Shown here in pieces: positions 48,990 to 58,126 of a stretch of DNA of 64,000 nucleotides. Position numbers and translations under genes: made by a program. This DNA comes from Leclercia adecarboxylata (GTDB lineage: Bacteria > Pseudomonadota > Gammaproteobacteria > Enterobacterales > Enterobacteriaceae), in NCBI RefSeq assembly GCF_006874705.1, contig NZ_CP035382.1, positions 1,984,001-2,048,000 of the forward strand, in the 5' to 3' direction. Position 1 is the first letter of the stretch. Each line of letters begins with the position of its first letter. The notes under the pieces are model-generated. The model was not told where the DNA came from, did not search any database, and was given only the letters and a program-made list of their open reading frames with translations.

Positions 48990-49901
48990 ATGCAAAAGTT
49001 CGATACTAAGACCTTCCAGGGCCTGATCCTGACCTTACAGGATTACTGGGCTCGTCAGGGCTGCACCATTGTTCAACCTTTGGACATGGAAGTCGGCGCC
49101 GGCACCTCACACCCGATGACCAGCCTGCGCGCGCTGGGGCCAGAGCCAATGGCGACCGCTTATGTGCAGCCATCCCGTCGTCCGACCGATGGTCGCTACG
49201 GTGAAAACCCGAACCGCTTACAGCACTACTATCAGTTCCAGGTGGTCATTAAGCCATCACCGGACAATATTCAGGAGCTGTACCTTGGGTCGCTGAAAGA
49301 GCTGGGTATGGATCCAACCATCCACGACATCCGTTTCGTGGAAGATAACTGGGAAAACCCGACGCTGGGTGCCTGGGGTCTGGGTTGGGAAGTGTGGCTG
49401 AACGGTATGGAAGTGACGCAGTTCACCTACTTCCAGCAGGTTGGCGGTCTGGAATGTAAGCCGATCACCGGTGAAATCACTTACGGTCTGGAACGTCTGG
49501 CCATGTACATTCAGGGCGTAGACAGCGTTTACGACCTGGTCTGGAGCGACGGCCCGCTGGGTAAAACCACCTACGGCGACGTGTTCCATCAGAACGAAGT
49601 GGAGCAATCCACCTATAACTTCGAATACGCGGACGTGGACTTCCTGTTCACCTGCTTCGAGCAGTACGAGAAAGAAGCCCAGCAGCTGCTGGCGCTGGAG
49701 ACTCCGCTGCCGCTGCCCGCCTATGAGCGTATTCTGAAGGCCGCCCACAGCTTCAACCTGCTGGACGCCCGTAAAGCGATCTCCGTGACTGAACGTCAGC
49801 GCTACATTCTGCGTATTCGTACCCTGACCAAAGCCGTTGCAGAAGCTTACTATGCGTCCCGTGAAGCCCTTGGCTTCCCGATGTGCAACCGAAACAAATA
49901 A
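48990..49901 (+). CDS. glyQ: glycyl-tRNA synthetase alpha subunit
   Basis: Catalytic subunit of the bacterial heterotetrameric glycyl-tRNA synthetase. The 303-residue class II protein starts [20 protein letters not shown] and shows the motif-2-like [23 protein letters not shown] and [12 protein letters not shown] (motif 3). It is 9 bases before glyS. The 159-bp region upstream holds TATACTGAT near 48942-48950, a plausible -10. Confidence 0.98.
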   Translation: MQKFDTKTFQGLILTLQDYWARQGCTIVQPLDMEVGAGTSHPMTSLRALGPEPMATAYVQPSRRPTDGRYGENPNRLQHYYQFQVVIKPSPDNIQELYLGSLKELGMDPTIHDIRFVEDNWENPTLGAWGLGWEVWLNGMEVTQFTYFQQVGGLECKPITGEITYGLERLAMYIQGVDSVYDLVWSDGPLGKTTYGDVFHQNEVEQSTYNFEYADVDFLFTCFEQYEKEAQQLLALETPLPLPAYERILKAAHSFNLLDARKAISVTERQRYILRIRTLTKAVAEAYYASREALGFPMCNRNK

Positions 49902-49910
49902 GAGGCGGCC

Positions 49911-51980
49911 ATGTCTGAGAAAACTTTCCTGGTGGAAATCGGCACCGAAGAGCTGCCACCAAAAGCCCTGCGCAGCCTGGCGGAGTCCTTTGCTGCGAAC
50001 GTGACTGCCGAGCTGGATAACGCTGGCCTCGCACACGGTAAAATCGAATGGTTTGCTGCCCCGCGCCGTCTGGCGCTGAAAGTGGCAAACCTGGCGGCTT
50101 CCCAACCCGATCGCGAAGTTGAAAAGCGCGGCCCGGCCATTGCTCAGGCGTTCGACGCTGAAGGCAAGCCGAGCAAAGCGGCAGAAGGCTGGGCGCGTGG
50201 TTGCGGGATCACCGTTGACCAGGCCGAGCGTCTGACTACCGACAAAGGCGAATGGCTGCTGTATCGCGCCCATGTGAAGGGCGAGAGCGCAGAAGCGCTG
50301 CTGCCGAACATGATCGCCACCTCGCTGGCTAAGCTGCCGATCCCAAAACTGATGCGCTGGGGCGCAAGCGACGTCCACTTCGTGCGTCCGGTTCATACCG
50401 TGACCCTGCTGCTGGGCGACACCGTGATCCCTGCCACCATTCTGGGCGTGGCGTCCGATCGCGTGATCCGCGGCCACCGCTTTATGGGCGAGCCGGAGTT
50501 CACCATCGACAATGCCGACCAGTATCCTTCAATCCTGCTGGAGCGCGGTAAGGTCATCGCTGACTATGAACAGCGTAAAGCCCGTATTAAAGCGGACGCG
50601 GAAGAAGCGGCACGTCAGATTGGCGGTAACGCCGATCTGAGCGAAAGCCTGCTGGAAGAAGTGACCTCGCTGGTGGAATGGCCGGTGGTCCTGACCGCGA
50701 AGTTTGAAGAGAAATTCCTCGCGGTACCGGCAGAAGCGCTGGTTCACACCATGAAGGGCGACCAGAAGTACTTCCCGGTCTATGCCAATGACGGCAAACT
50801 GCTGCCGAACTTCATCTTCGTGGCCAACATTGAATCGAAAGATCCGATTCAGATTATCTCCGGTAACGAGAAAGTGGTGCGTCCGCGTCTGGCGGATGCC
50901 GAGTTCTTCTTTAATACCGACCGTAAAAAGCGTCTGGAAGATCACCTCCCGCGCCTGCAGACCGTGCTGTTCCAGCAGCAGCTGGGTACGCTGCGCGACA
51001 AGACCGACCGTATCGCGGAGCTGTCCGGCTGGATCGCCCGTGAAATCGGCGCGGACGTCAACCACGCCACCCGCGCAGGCCTGCTCTCCAAGTGCGACCT
51101 GATGACCAACATGGTGTTCGAATTTACCGACACCCAGGGCGTGATGGGCATGCACTATGCGCGTCACGATGGCGAAGCGGAAGATGTGGCTGTGGCCCTG
51201 AACGAGCAGTATCAGCCGCGCTTTGCCGGTGACGATCTGCCGTCCAACCCGGTGGCCTGTGCCGTCGCGATTGCCGACAAGATGGACACCCTGGCGGGTA
51301 TCTTCGGTATCGGTCAGCATCCGAAAGGCGATAAAGACCCGTTTGCGCTGCGTCGTGCTGCGCTGGGCGTGCTGCGCATCATCGTTGAGAAGAACCTCAA
51401 CCTCGATCTGCAGACCCTGACTGAAGAAGCGGTGCGTCTGTACGGCGACAAGCTGACCAACGCCAACGTGGTAGATGACGTTATCGACTTTATGCTGGGC
51501 CGTTTCCGCGCCTGGTATCAGGACGAAGGTTACACCGTCGACACCATCCAGGCGGTGCTGGCGCGTCGTCCGACCCGTCCGGCTGATTTCGATGCCCGTA
51601 TGAAGGCGGTTTCCCACTTCCGTACCCTGGAAGCGGCGTCTGCTCTGGCGGCGGCCAACAAGCGTGTATCCAATATTCTGGCGAAGTCCGATGAAAAGCT
51701 GAACGAGCGTGTCAACGCCGCGACGCTGAAAGAGCCGGAAGAGATCGCCCTGGCGATGCAGGTTGTGGTACTGCGCGACAAGCTGGAGCCGGTCTTCGCG
51801 GAAGGTCGCTACCAGGAAGCGCTGGTGGAGCTGGCCGAACTGCGCGACGTGATCGACGCCTTCTTCGAGAAAGTGATGGTGAACGTAGAAGATAAAGATC
51901 TGCGTATCAACCGTCTCTCGATGCTCGAAAAACTGCGCGAGCTGTTCCTGCGCGTGGCGGATATTTCCCTGCTGCAGTAA
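49911..51980 (+). CDS. glyS: glycyl-tRNA synthetase beta subunit
   Basis: tRNA-binding subunit of glycyl-tRNA synthetase (689 residues, family length). The N-terminus [16 protein letters not shown] is diagnostic; an HD-like middle region ([20 protein letters not shown]) and a C-terminal anticodon-binding DALR-like domain (about 580-689) follow. Operon with glyQ; a REP-like unit and a strong terminator lie downstream. Confidence 0.98.
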   Translation: MSEKTFLVEIGTEELPPKALRSLAESFAANVTAELDNAGLAHGKIEWFAAPRRLALKVANLAASQPDREVEKRGPAIAQAFDAEGKPSKAAEGWARGCGITVDQAERLTTDKGEWLLYRAHVKGESAEALLPNMIATSLAKLPIPKLMRWGASDVHFVRPVHTVTLLLGDTVIPATILGVASDRVIRGHRFMGEPEFTIDNADQYPSILLERGKVIADYEQRKARIKADAEEAARQIGGNADLSESLLEEVTSLVEWPVVLTAKFEEKFLAVPAEALVHTMKGDQKYFPVYANDGKLLPNFIFVANIESKDPIQIISGNEKVVRPRLADAEFFFNTDRKKRLEDHLPRLQTVLFQQQLGTLRDKTDRIAELSGWIAREIGADVNHATRAGLLSKCDLMTNMVFEFTDTQGVMGMHYARHDGEAEDVAVALNEQYQPRFAGDDLPSNPVACAVAIADKMDTLAGIFGIGQHPKGDKDPFALRRAALGVLRIIVEKNLNLDLQTLTEEAVRLYGDKLTNANVVDDVIDFMLGRFRAWYQDEGYTVDTIQAVLARRPTRPADFDARMKAVSHFRTLEAASALAAANKRVSNILAKSDEKLNERVNAATLKEPEEIALAMQVVVLRDKLEPVFAEGRYQEALVELAELRDVIDAFFEKVMVNVEDKDLRINRLSMLEKLRELFLRVADISLLQ

Positions 51981-51990
51981 TGCGCCCTTT

Positions 51991-52024
51991 TCCCGGCGGC
52001 GCTACGCTTGCACGGGCACCGGGA
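51991..52024. repeat. REP-like element after glyS
   Basis: TCCCGG / CCGGGA outer arms around GCGGCGCTACGCTTGCACGGG-type sequence, 10 bases after the glyS stop and just before the terminator. Confidence 0.7.
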
Positions 52025-52031
52025 GTGCTAG

Positions 52032-52055
52032 AAACCCGCTTCGGCGGGTTTTTTT
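52032..52055 (+). terminator. terminator of glyQS
   Basis: 8-bp arms AAACCCGC / GCGGGTTT with a TTCG loop and a T run. Confidence 0.92.
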
Positions 52056-52080
52056 ATGCCGTGCCGTTGAAAATTTAACC

Positions 52081-52110
52081 TTGAAACGGTCAACAAATTA
52101 CCGTTATCCT
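52081..52110 (+). promoter_or_regulatory. possible sigma-70 promoter of the ABC-F gene
   Basis: TTGAAA (52081-52086), 17-bp spacer, TTATCC (52104-52109). It would give a leader of about 120 bases before the gene start at 52237. Confidence 0.45.
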
Positions 52111-52150
52111 TATCCACGTTAACTTTCTCCCCCTGGAGCGCCCCCCAAAA

Positions 52151-52188
52151 ATGAACAACCACGACTGATGAATTTCGATCCTTGCTAA
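52151..52188 (+). other. two overlapping mini-ORFs in the leader of the ABC-F gene
   Basis: ATG at 52151 opens a 5-codon ORF (MNNHD) whose TGA overlaps the ATG of a 6-codon ORF (MNFDPC, stop at 52186-52188). The first has only a weak purine-rich region upstream. Leader peptides that sense stalled ribosomes precede some ABC-F resistance genes, so an attenuation role is possible but unproven; chance is also possible at this length. Confidence 0.3.
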
Positions 52189-52236
52189 ACGCCACCGCGT
52201 CGGCAGGGGATGTTTTGATTTCATTCAGGAGTGCTT

Positions 52237-53856
52237 ATGGCTCATTTTGCGCAATCCCCTTCTTTTATTTTGCATCAGGTCACCTGTCAGTTTGCGACGG
52301 GCGATACCCTTTTTGGTCCGCTGAATTTCTCGCTGGAGTCGTCGCTCTGCGCGCTGGTTGGCCGCAACGGCAGCGGTAAGACCCGGCTCCTGCGCCTGCT
52401 GGCCGGTCTGGACGAGCCTGCCAGCGGTCATATCGAACGTTTCGGCACGCACAGCTATGTTGCGCAACAGCACGATATTTCTCCGCAAACCACGCTGGCC
52501 GGGCTACTTGGCTATGAGGATATCTTTGCGGCCCGGGCGCGGATCGATAGCGGTGATTACCAGCCTGACGATTTAGAGCGCCTGGAGGGTTTCTGGGATA
52601 TCGCCGAACGGCTGAGCGAGGCATTCAGGGACGCGCAGCTTCCGACGTTTACACCCGACAAACCGGCTTCCGAACTGAGCGGCGGTGAGCGGATTCGCGC
52701 TCTGCTGTGCGGCGCGTTTACGGCGAATACGGATTATCTGCTGCTGGATGAACCGACCAACCACCTCGACCGACAGGGGCGGGAGTGGTTTTACGCTCAG
52801 CTTGCCCGCCATACCGGCGGCGTGCTGGTCGCATCCCACGATCGTGAGCTGCTGGCGCAGGTGCCGCGCATACTGGAACTCAGCGCTTCCGGTTTGCACA
52901 GCTATGGCGGGAATTATGCCGATTATCAGCGTCAGCGGGATGCGGAACAGCAGGCTGCCCGAGCGGCGCTGGATCATGCAACTCACGAGCGCAAACGCAC
53001 CCGCACACGTCAGCAGAAAGAGCATGACGACAGCCTGCGCCGCTCGGCTAAAACCCTGCGCACGGTGGATACCCTTAATATCGCCTCGTTTGAGCGCGTG
53101 AAATATAAAGGGGCGGCAAAGGAGCGTCCAGGCGCATGGCGCAAACAGCATCACGATCAACAGGATGCGTTGAATGCTGCGGTCAATCAGGCGCGGGAGC
53201 GGGTCGAAGAGGAAAACCCGGTGATGTTTACCCTGCCGGGCAGCCAGATTGCGGAGGGCAAACAGGTGCTGGTGCTGGACGATCTGGTGCTGCCGTATGT
53301 CACGATGCTGCCGCTCACCTGGCGCATGGACGGGCCGAGGCGGGTGGCCCTGCGCGGGCCGAACGGCTGCGGGAAATCTACCCTGCTGAAAGCGATCCTC
53401 GGGGAGTGCGCGCCCGTCGCCGGGACCTGCCGCGTGTCGGTCAACACGGCGTACCTCGACCAGCATTTATCGCAGCTGGATCTGACGCAGTCGGTTATCA
53501 GCCATCTCAATCTGCACAACACGCCGCTTGAGGAGGGCGTGCTGCGCAGCCGGTTGGCGCAACTCCAGCTGGGTGCCGGGAAAGTTACGCTGCCGCTGGC
53601 AGAGCTGAGCGGCGGCGAGCGGTTAAAAGCAGCGCTTGCCTGCGTCCTGTGGCGGGAAGAGGCGACGCAGCTGTTGCTGCTTGATGAACCGACCAACCAC
53701 CTGGACCTGGCCTCAACGCAGGCTATCGAGGCGGCGCTGGCAGGCTTTGCAGGCGCACTGCTGGTGGTGTCGCATGACGATCATTTTCTGAACGGGCTGA
53801 ACCTGACGGATGAACTGGTATGGCTGGATGGGGAGTGGCGTGCTGAACGGCGGTGA
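52237..53856 (+). CDS. ABC-F family ATPase
   Basis: A soluble protein (539 residues) with two ABC domains and no membrane segment, the ABC-F layout. First domain: GRNGSGKT, LSGGERIRA, LLLDEPTNHLD. A charged interdomain linker (about 240-300, rich in Arg, Lys and Gln) corresponds to the P-site tRNA interaction motif. Second domain: GPNGCGKST, LSGGERLKA, LLLDEPTNHLD. ATG at 52237 is preferred to the GTG at 52231 because CAGGAG is spaced correctly. Members act on the ribosome, in translation control or drug protection; which applies here is unknown. E. coli K-12 lacks a gene at this place, as far as I recall. Confidence 0.88.
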   Translation: MAHFAQSPSFILHQVTCQFATGDTLFGPLNFSLESSLCALVGRNGSGKTRLLRLLAGLDEPASGHIERFGTHSYVAQQHDISPQTTLAGLLGYEDIFAARARIDSGDYQPDDLERLEGFWDIAERLSEAFRDAQLPTFTPDKPASELSGGERIRALLCGAFTANTDYLLLDEPTNHLDRQGREWFYAQLARHTGGVLVASHDRELLAQVPRILELSASGLHSYGGNYADYQRQRDAEQQAARAALDHATHERKRTRTRQQKEHDDSLRRSAKTLRTVDTLNIASFERVKYKGAAKERPGAWRKQHHDQQDALNAAVNQARERVEEENPVMFTLPGSQIAEGKQVLVLDDLVLPYVTMLPLTWRMDGPRRVALRGPNGCGKSTLLKAILGECAPVAGTCRVSVNTAYLDQHLSQLDLTQSVISHLNLHNTPLEEGVLRSRLAQLQLGAGKVTLPLAELSGGERLKAALACVLWREEATQLLLLDEPTNHLDLASTQAIEAALAGFAGALLVVSHDDHFLNGLNLTDELVWLDGEWRAERR

Positions 53857-53868
53857 CAAAAACATAAA

Positions 53869-53886
53869 CCCCCGCAAATGCGGGGG
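53869..53886 (-). terminator. terminator after yiaG
   Basis: 8-bp arms CCCCCGCA / TGCGGGGG with a 2-base loop. On the minus strand it is followed by TTTATGTTTTT, so it mainly ends the yiaG transcript; it also lies at the end of the ABC-F gene. Confidence 0.75.
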
Positions 53887-53897
53887 CAAAAACAACT

Positions 53898-54188
53898 TCA
53901 TTCAGTCAACTGCTTGCGGAGTGCCGGGTTAGCCTGAATCAGACTCATCAGCTTCAGCTCGGTCATAGAGGGCTTCACTCTTTTCGATTCCCACTCCTGA
54001 ACCATTGCTACGCTGACACCCATTGCTCGGGCGAAATCATCTGTTTTCATCCCTGTCCCTTTGCGTAAGCGCTCAAATTCCGTAAAGGGGTTAGACTTTT
54101 GCGAACGGGTCACCGTCTGCGGTACATCTTTAAAAACAATCTGTTCCAGACTGCTTAGCAGATCGAACATAGGATCTTTTAATTCCAT
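53898..54188 (-). CDS. yiaG: helix-turn-helix protein YiaG
   Basis: A 96-residue protein of the XRE/HigA-like group. The helix-turn-helix is TDDFARAMGVSVAMVQEWESKRVKPS (about 48-74, quoted in part as FARAMGVSVAMVQEWE). The N-terminal half is short and variable. The regulator's target is unknown; no toxin-like gene lies next to it, so it is not an evident antitoxin. AGGAG precedes the start. Confidence 0.94.
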   Translation of the reverse strand: MELKDPMFDLLSSLEQIVFKDVPQTVTRSQKSNPFTEFERLRKGTGMKTDDFARAMGVSVAMVQEWESKRVKPSMTELKLMSLIQANPALRKQLTE

Positions 54189-54519
54189 TGAGGACTCCTC
54201 TTAAATCACACTGCGGGATCGTGAACATAGAGAGCAATTTAAGAATAGTCGCTAAAACTGACAGGAGATCGTAACGTACGTGATTAATTTTGAGAGATAC
54301 GTTTCGCTCGCTTGTTTTCGGTGTGAGCACCAGTGCTAATGACTTGATTATTCAGTAGCGCAATAGCATCAGGTATATTTTTGTAAATCGTAAGAATTTA
54401 TATGGCAATAGCCGTTTTACATGAAAAGGGTATCTTGCAGGCCTGACCTGGACTATTCTTGTCAGCGTCGGGCACGCCTGTGCCGGTGTGCGCTTTTTTG
54501 GGTGAAAGGAGTAATAACA
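54189..54519. other. AT-rich divergent gap between yiaG and yiaF
   Basis: 331 bp without a supportable gene. It should hold the promoters of both genes; the centre (about 54230-54420) is AT-rich, but I could not identify a convincing -35/-10 pair. AAAGGAG just before 54520 is the yiaF ribosome site. Confidence 0.6.
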
Positions 54520-55230
54520 ATGGCGACAGGAAAGCCCTGCTCTCGCTGGTTTGCGCCGCTTGCGGCGTTATTAATGGTGGTTAGCCTGAGTGGGTGTTTC
54601 GATAAGGAAGGCGATCAGCGCAAAGCGTTTATCGATTTCCTGCAAAATACTGCGATGCGCAGTGGCGAGCGTTTGCCAACGCTGACTGCGGATCAGAAAA
54701 AACAGTTTGGTCCCTTCGTTTCCGACTATGCCATTTTGTACGGCTATTCACAGCAGGTGAATCAGGCGATGGACGCCGGTCTGCGTCCGGTGGTGGACAG
54801 CGTGAATGCGATTCGCGTCCCGCAGGACTATGTGACCCAGCGTGAGCCGCTGAGCCAGTCAAACGGCGCACTGGGTGTGCTGGGCCAGCAGCTGCAGAAC
54901 GCCAAAATGCAGGCCGATGGCGCGCGCTCTGCGCTGAAACAGGGCGAAGACCTGAAACCTGTGTTCGACAAAGTGTATGAAAAGGTGGTGACCAAACCTG
55001 CCGATGCGCTGCAGCCACTCATTCCGGCCGCGCAGATCTTCACTCAGCAGCTGGTACAGGTGGCGGATTATATTTCGCAGCAGGGTACCCAGGTAAGCTT
55101 TGTCTCGAACGGCATCCAGTTCCCGACCTCGCAGCAGGCCAGCCAGTACAATACGCTGATTGGGCCGCTTGCAGCACAGCACCAGGCGTTTAGCCAGGCC
55201 TGGGGCGCGGCGATGGCCGCAACGGAATAA
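54520..55230 (+). CDS. yiaF: DUF3053 lipoprotein YiaF
   Basis: A 236-residue predicted lipoprotein. The start at 54520 (MATGKPCSRW) follows AAAGGAG and gives the E. coli length; the lipobox is SLSGC with Cys26. The mature part is mainly helical and glutamine-rich (QQLQNAKMQADGARSAL, FTQQLVQVADYISQQ). Relatives of this family are upregulated in envelope stress in some enterobacteria; the exact role is unknown. Confidence 0.93.
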   Translation: MATGKPCSRWFAPLAALLMVVSLSGCFDKEGDQRKAFIDFLQNTAMRSGERLPTLTADQKKQFGPFVSDYAILYGYSQQVNQAMDAGLRPVVDSVNAIRVPQDYVTQREPLSQSNGALGVLGQQLQNAKMQADGARSALKQGEDLKPVFDKVYEKVVTKPADALQPLIPAAQIFTQQLVQVADYISQQGTQVSFVSNGIQFPTSQQASQYNTLIGPLAAQHQAFSQAWGAAMAATE

Positions 55231-55255
55231 CGTCAGACGCGCACATTGCCAGAAT

Positions 55256-55284
55256 AAAAACCCCGCTGAAAAGCGGGTTTTTTA
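55256..55284 (+). terminator. terminator of yiaF
   Basis: CCCGCT / AGCGGG stem with a GAAA loop, preceded by A and followed by a run of T. Confidence 0.9.
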
Positions 55285-55339
55285 TTCTGCCAGAAAATAA
55301 AGCTTGTCTTTGATCCCGTAACTATGTTTAATAGTCCTC

Positions 55340-55499
55340 GTCGGTTTGTTACACAGACCTAAAGCAGTTTAGTTAAGCAGTCCAGATGCGTTATCCTTAG
55401 ATACCCTTCGTAGTGACCCTTCCTTCATCGCTTAAAAATCTGTAACACATTCCATCATCGCGCCGGAAGGCAAAACAAATTTTTAAAAAGGTAATATCT
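55340..55499 (+). promoter_or_regulatory. cspA cold-shock leader (thermosensor 5' UTR) and promoter
   Basis: The 160-bp region before cspA matches the long leader of E. coli cspA. CGGTTTGTTACACAGACC (55342-55359) is the cold box at the 5' end, and GTAATATCT with AAAAAGG precedes the ATG. A -10 of the TTTAAT form lies at 55327-55332, so transcription should start near 55340. The leader folds differently at low temperature and favours translation in the cold. Confidence 0.85.
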
Positions 55500-55712
55500 A
55501 TGTCTGGTAAAATGACTGGTCTGGTAAAATGGTTCAACGCTGATAAAGGTTTCGGCTTCATCACTCCTGACGATGGCTCTAAAGACGTGTTCGTACACTT
55601 CTCTGCTATCCAGAACGATGGCTACAAATCTCTGGACGAAGGTCAGAAAGTTTCCTTCACCATCGAAAGCGGCGCTAAAGGCCCAGCAGCTGGTAACGTT
55701 GTAAGCCTGTAA
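55500..55712 (+). CDS. cspA: major cold shock protein CspA
   Basis: RNA chaperone of 70 residues with one cold-shock domain. RNP1 is KGFGFI and RNP2 is VFVHF, with surface aromatic residues for single-stranded RNA binding. Only a few positions differ from E. coli CspA. The gene has a strong terminator and a regulated leader. Confidence 0.98.
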   Translation: MSGKMTGLVKWFNADKGFGFITPDDGSKDVFVHFSAIQNDGYKSLDEGQKVSFTIESGAKGPAAGNVVSL

Positions 55713-55737
55713 GCTTCCAACTCAGCTAAAAGAATTT

Positions 55738-55764
55738 AAAAACCCGCCTCTGGCGGGTTTTTTT
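55738..55764. terminator. bidirectional terminator between cspA and ghrB
   Basis: AAAAACCCGCC / GGCGGGTTTTTTT with a TCT loop, symmetrical, between convergent genes. Confidence 0.92.
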
Positions 55765-55767
55765 CGT

Positions 55768-56742
55768 TCAGGGTTTGGCCTGTGGATTCACGCAGTTTTT
55801 ATCGACCTTGCCCTGCAGGGCGTCGATCAGGTTATCCACCGCACAGGCTGCCATGTTGTAGCGCGTCTCGTGCGTCGCCGAGCCAATGTGTGGCAGTGCC
55901 ACTACGTTAGGCATCTTCAGCAGCTCTGAGCTGGCCGGCAGCGGCTCCTGCTCGAACACGTCCAGCCCTGCGGCGTGGATCTCACCATTTTTCAGCGCTG
56001 CAATCAGCGCCTGCTCATCCACCACCGGCCCACGACCTGCATTAATAAAGATGGCGGACTTCTTCATCTTCTCAAACTGCGCTTTGCCCATCAGATGATG
56101 CGTCTCATCGGTCAGGGGCAGGATCAGGCAGACAAAGTCCGCTTCCTGTAACAGCGTGTCCAGGTCGCAGTGGCGGGCGTTAAAACGCTCCTCGGCCTCT
56201 TTATGCTGGCGACGTGCGTTGTAGAGGATCGGCATGTTGAAACCGAAGTGGGCGCGCTGCGCCAGCGCCAGGCCGATGCGGCCCATCCCGACGATACCCA
56301 GCGTTTTGCCGTGCACGTCGGTGCCGAACCAGTCCGGGCCGATGCTTTTGGTCCACTCCCCGGCCTTAACGCGTTCGGCCACTTCCACCACCCGACGCGC
56401 GCTGCTGAGTACCAGCGCCATCAGCGTATCGGCCACGGTTTCGGTCAGTACGGTTGGCGTGTGCATCAGCAGGACGTTACGGGCATTCAGCGCATCGACG
56501 TCGAAGTTGTCATAGCCCACCGAAATAGTGGAGGTTGCACGAAGCGCCGGCATTTTCTCCAGCAGCGCGGCATCCACTTTTTCGCTGGAGCCAAGCAGCC
56601 CGACGGCACCGGCGAACGCGTCAGCGTGTTGCTGCACCGTCTCCGGGCTCAGGTTGTTGACCCGGGTAACGGTGAAATGATCTTCAAGGCGCTGCTGTAA
56701 CGCATCAGGCAGGGCTTTATACAAAATGACGGACGGCTTCAT
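55768..56742 (-). CDS. ghrB: glyoxylate/hydroxypyruvate reductase B, acting as 2-ketogluconate reductase
   Basis: D-2-hydroxyacid dehydrogenase (324 residues) that reduces glyoxylate, hydroxypyruvate and 2-keto-D-gluconate with NADPH. The nucleotide motif is GMGRIG (152-157), and the catalytic triad is Arg237, Glu266 and His285. Here it is the last gene of an operon with kguT, kguK and kguE, so it fills the place of kguD in the 2-ketogluconate pathway. In E. coli the gene stands without kgu partners. Confidence 0.95.
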   Translation of the reverse strand: MKPSVILYKALPDALQQRLEDHFTVTRVNNLSPETVQQHADAFAGAVGLLGSSEKVDAALLEKMPALRATSTISVGYDNFDVDALNARNVLLMHTPTVLTETVADTLMALVLSSARRVVEVAERVKAGEWTKSIGPDWFGTDVHGKTLGIVGMGRIGLALAQRAHFGFNMPILYNARRQHKEAEERFNARHCDLDTLLQEADFVCLILPLTDETHHLMGKAQFEKMKKSAIFINAGRGPVVDEQALIAALKNGEIHAAGLDVFEQEPLPASSELLKMPNVVALPHIGSATHETRYNMAACAVDNLIDALQGKVDKNCVNPQAKP

Positions 56743-56769
56743 GCTAATCTCCGTTGATTTTAAAAGGGT

Positions 56770-58050
56770 TCAGGCGTGGCGTGCGCCGACGGGAAGGTTC
56801 TGATTATTAGCAGGCTTAACAATTAAAGTAAGCCACACTGAGGCAAAAAGCGCCACCCCCATAAAGATGTACGAGGCCGACGGGCTGCCGGTTGCGCCAT
56901 TCAGATAACCCACGAACCATGAACCAAAGAACGAGCCCAGCGCCCCCATGCTGTTGATCAGCGCCATCGCGCCGCCCGCCACGTTACGCGGCAGCATTTC
57001 CGGGATGATGGCAAAGAACGGACCATAAGGGGCGTACATTGCGGCACCGGCGATCACCAGCAGCGTATAGGAAACCCAGAAGTGGTTTGCGCCCACCGCC
57101 CAGGAACCGATAAAGGCGCAGGCAGCAATTAACAGCAGCGGCCAGACGAACAGCTTACGGTTTTGCAGTTTATCCGACGCCCAGGAGACCACGATCATGG
57201 CGATGGTCGCGGCCAGATACGGCACGGATGACAGCCAGCCGACCTCGACCATACCGAGGTTATCGCCCGCGCTACGGATGATGGAAGGCAGCCACAGAAC
57301 AAAACCGTAAACCCCGATGCTCCAGGTGAAGTACTGCATGCACAGCAGCACCACGTTGCGTGACCGGAAGGCTTCGCCGTAGTTGCGCACCGCTTTCAGC
57401 CCCTGCTGCTCTTTATCTAGCTGCGCCTGCAGGGCCGCTTTTTCATCTTCAGAGAGCCATTTGGCCTGCGCCGGTTTGTCTTTCACCAGCACCCACCAGC
57501 AGAAGGCCCAGATCACCGCCGGAACGCCCTCAATAATGAACATTTCGCGCCAGCCGAAGGACTGGATCAGATACCCGGAGACTACCGACATCCACAGCAC
57601 CGTGACCGGGTTACCGAGAATAAGGAAGGTATTGGCGCGCGAGCGTTCGGATTTGGTAAACCAGTTGCTGATGTAGATCAGCATCGCGGGCATAACTGCC
57701 GCTTCCACCACGCCGAGAATAAAGCGAATGGCCGCCAGCGCCGGGATGTTATTCACTACCCCGGTGAGTGACGCACAGGCCCCCCAGAGGATCAGGCAAA
57801 CGAAGATCAGTTTGCGCACGCTGCGGCGTTCGGCGTAAATCGCGCCGGGGATCTGGAAGAAGAAATAGCCGAGGAAGAACAGGGCGCCCAGCAGCGAGGA
57901 GACGCCTTTGGTGATCCCCAGATCTTCGGTGATGCCTGCGGCGGACGCGAAGCTGAAGTTCGCGCGGTCGAGATACGCCAGGCTGTACGTGATGAACACG
58001 ACAGGCATGATGTACCACCAGCGTTTTACTGCATTTGTTGCACTGTTCAT
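56770..58050 (-). CDS. kguT: MFS transporter, probable 2-ketogluconate permease
   Basis: A 426-residue major facilitator of the anion:cation symporter (ACS) family with 12 segments. The N-terminus WWYIMPVVFITYSLAYLDRANF and the motif RFILGVVEAAVMPAMLIYISNWF are typical. Position between ghrB and the PfkB kinase, as in the Pseudomonas kgu operon, makes 2-ketogluconate the likely substrate. The 27-base gap to ghrB and 76-base gap to kguK fit one operon. Confidence 0.85.
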   Translation of the reverse strand: MNSATNAVKRWWYIMPVVFITYSLAYLDRANFSFASAAGITEDLGITKGVSSLLGALFFLGYFFFQIPGAIYAERRSVRKLIFVCLILWGACASLTGVVNNIPALAAIRFILGVVEAAVMPAMLIYISNWFTKSERSRANTFLILGNPVTVLWMSVVSGYLIQSFGWREMFIIEGVPAVIWAFCWWVLVKDKPAQAKWLSEDEKAALQAQLDKEQQGLKAVRNYGEAFRSRNVVLLCMQYFTWSIGVYGFVLWLPSIIRSAGDNLGMVEVGWLSSVPYLAATIAMIVVSWASDKLQNRKLFVWPLLLIAACAFIGSWAVGANHFWVSYTLLVIAGAAMYAPYGPFFAIIPEMLPRNVAGGAMALINSMGALGSFFGSWFVGYLNGATGSPSASYIFMGVALFASVWLTLIVKPANNQNLPVGARHA

Positions 58051-58126
58051 AGGCTTGCCTCTGTGGTTGAGGGAGTAACCGCCGCTGTCTGTAGGGTACA
58101 GGGTGGCTTAATTATGTTGCGGGGAG

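Noticed and set aside
53898..54188. yiaG as the antitoxin of a toxin-antitoxin pair
   Set aside because: It resembles HigA-type antitoxins, but no toxin-sized partner is adjacent on the same strand; the neighbour is an ABC-F gene.
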